Of a stretch of 64,000 nt of DNA, positions 63,571 through 64,000 are shown piece by piece (position 1 is the stretch's first letter; each line of letters opens with the position of its first letter). The stretch spans positions 6,271,592-6,335,591 of the forward strand of contig NC_064227.1 of NCBI RefSeq assembly GCF_023101765.2. Reading direction: 5' to 3'. Source of the stretch: Spodoptera frugiperda. Its lineage: Eukaryota > Arthropoda > Insecta > Lepidoptera > Noctuidae. The position numbers and the translations under genes were made by a program. The notes under the pieces were generated by a model. That model had not been told where the DNA came from. It worked only from the letters and a program-made list of their open reading frames with translations, and searched no databases.

Positions 63571-63755
63571 CGATTGCACGGTTGCTGCAAATCGTGTATT
63601 GGGTTCGAATCCCGCACGGAGAAACTATTCGTGTGATCAACAAATTGTTATTTTGGGTTCTGGAATTCCTGTGTATGTAATTGTATGTTTGTTAACACAT
63701 CCACGACACAGGAGAAAACGAGCTTTAGTGGGGGGCAAAGTTAAGAAAAAAAAAA
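63571..63755 (+). mobile_element. SINE-C copy
   Basis: The head 'cgattgcacggttgctgcaa' and 'tgggttcgaatcccgcacgg' (a good B box, GGTTCGAATCC) is followed by the body 'aattgttattttgggttctg' and the end 'cacatccacgacacaggaga' plus A-run. The 133-codon ORF that spans Rep-D and this element is spurious. Confidence 0.72.
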
Positions 63756-64000
63756 CAGACATTTACCGACCTAGTTAATTTTTAAATATTATACCGTCAG
63801 CCCTACCCTACCTATTCACCCGTCTTCAACATAAAGCAGTTGCACAGAGCACAGACTTGCACAGAACAGAATGCACAGACAATCCACGTGATAACAACTT
63901 TCTGTGCTCGAACACTTGAGTGGAAATCTTATTAAAAAGAACTCTTTAACACTGATTAAGATATTCTTGCTTTTGAATACTAATAGGAATTTATCTTTTA
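63756..64000. other. unique sequence to window end
   Basis: Short 'cacagagcacagacttgcacagaacagaatgcacag' run with loosely repeated CACAGA words at 63843-63880. No gene. Confidence 0.4.

Noticed and set aside
63377..63778. 133-codon plus-strand ORF
   Set aside because: It spans Rep-D and a SINE-C copy, two repeats, and has no protein motif.

Overview
The window looks like non-coding, repeat-rich chromosomal DNA from a moth (Lepidoptera, probably a noctuid). The evidence is indirect. It has AT-rich unique sequence, and dense copies of short interspersed elements of kinds I associate with moth genomes: a tRNA-headed SINE starting ACTGCCTCGTTGGTCGAGTG, a repeat carrying CACCTGATGGTAAGCAATCG, short 3' tails of an R1-type LINE, and the GGTTCCGTA...GGCCGGTTTTT repeat. 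I found no convincing host protein-coding exon, rRNA or functional tRNA gene. The window reads as an intergenic region or a very large intron.

Only three stretches encode recognisable protein, and all come from mobile elements. Two are 5'-truncated C-terminal pieces of one R1-clade non-LTR retrotransposon in opposite orientations near the two ends (1449-2240 plus, 58053-58812 minus). Each keeps a CCHC zinc-knuckle module, a 3' UTR and a poly(A) tail. The third (45281-45922 plus) is the C-terminal part of a PIF1-family helicase of the Helitron type with motifs V and VI intact. It lies in an insertion of about 1.75 kb (44789-46543) that splits a Rep-B repeat. That insertion begins with TC plus a GC-rich hairpin and ends in a 207-bp inverted repeat whose arms differ at one base. 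This is the most unusual structure in the window.

Layout: 0-9 kb holds SINE-A copies, RTE-like tails, the first R1 copy, Rep-B copies and a foldback MITE. 9-20 kb is mostly AT-rich unique sequence with MITEs, including a candidate with 8-bp flanking repeats (12257-12579) and a hAT-type element with a nested Rep-B (18802-19266). 20-32 kb holds R1 tails, Rep-B, a TA-flanked MITE (25695-25908) and inverted PAL repeats. 32-43 kb has a cluster of SINE-A copies, a 16-bp minisatellite, a composite tRNA-like plus PAL element flanked by 21-bp direct repeats, and a full-length GTTCCGTA repeat. 43-47 kb has a CCCGGGA-rich repeat and the Helitron-type insertion. 47-64 kb has further SINEs, R1 tails, a MITE with perfect 32-bp terminal repeats, a SINE-A copy with 34-bp flanking repeats, the second R1 copy and a final cluster of SINE-C copies.

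No operon or gene network is present. The relationships are between elements: autonomous R1, RTE and Helitron-type relics, the short non-autonomous copies that may depend on them, and nested insertions that give relative ages. Family labels such as SINE-A, Rep-B and PAL are local names used in this answer. All family calls are by eye and no database was searched.
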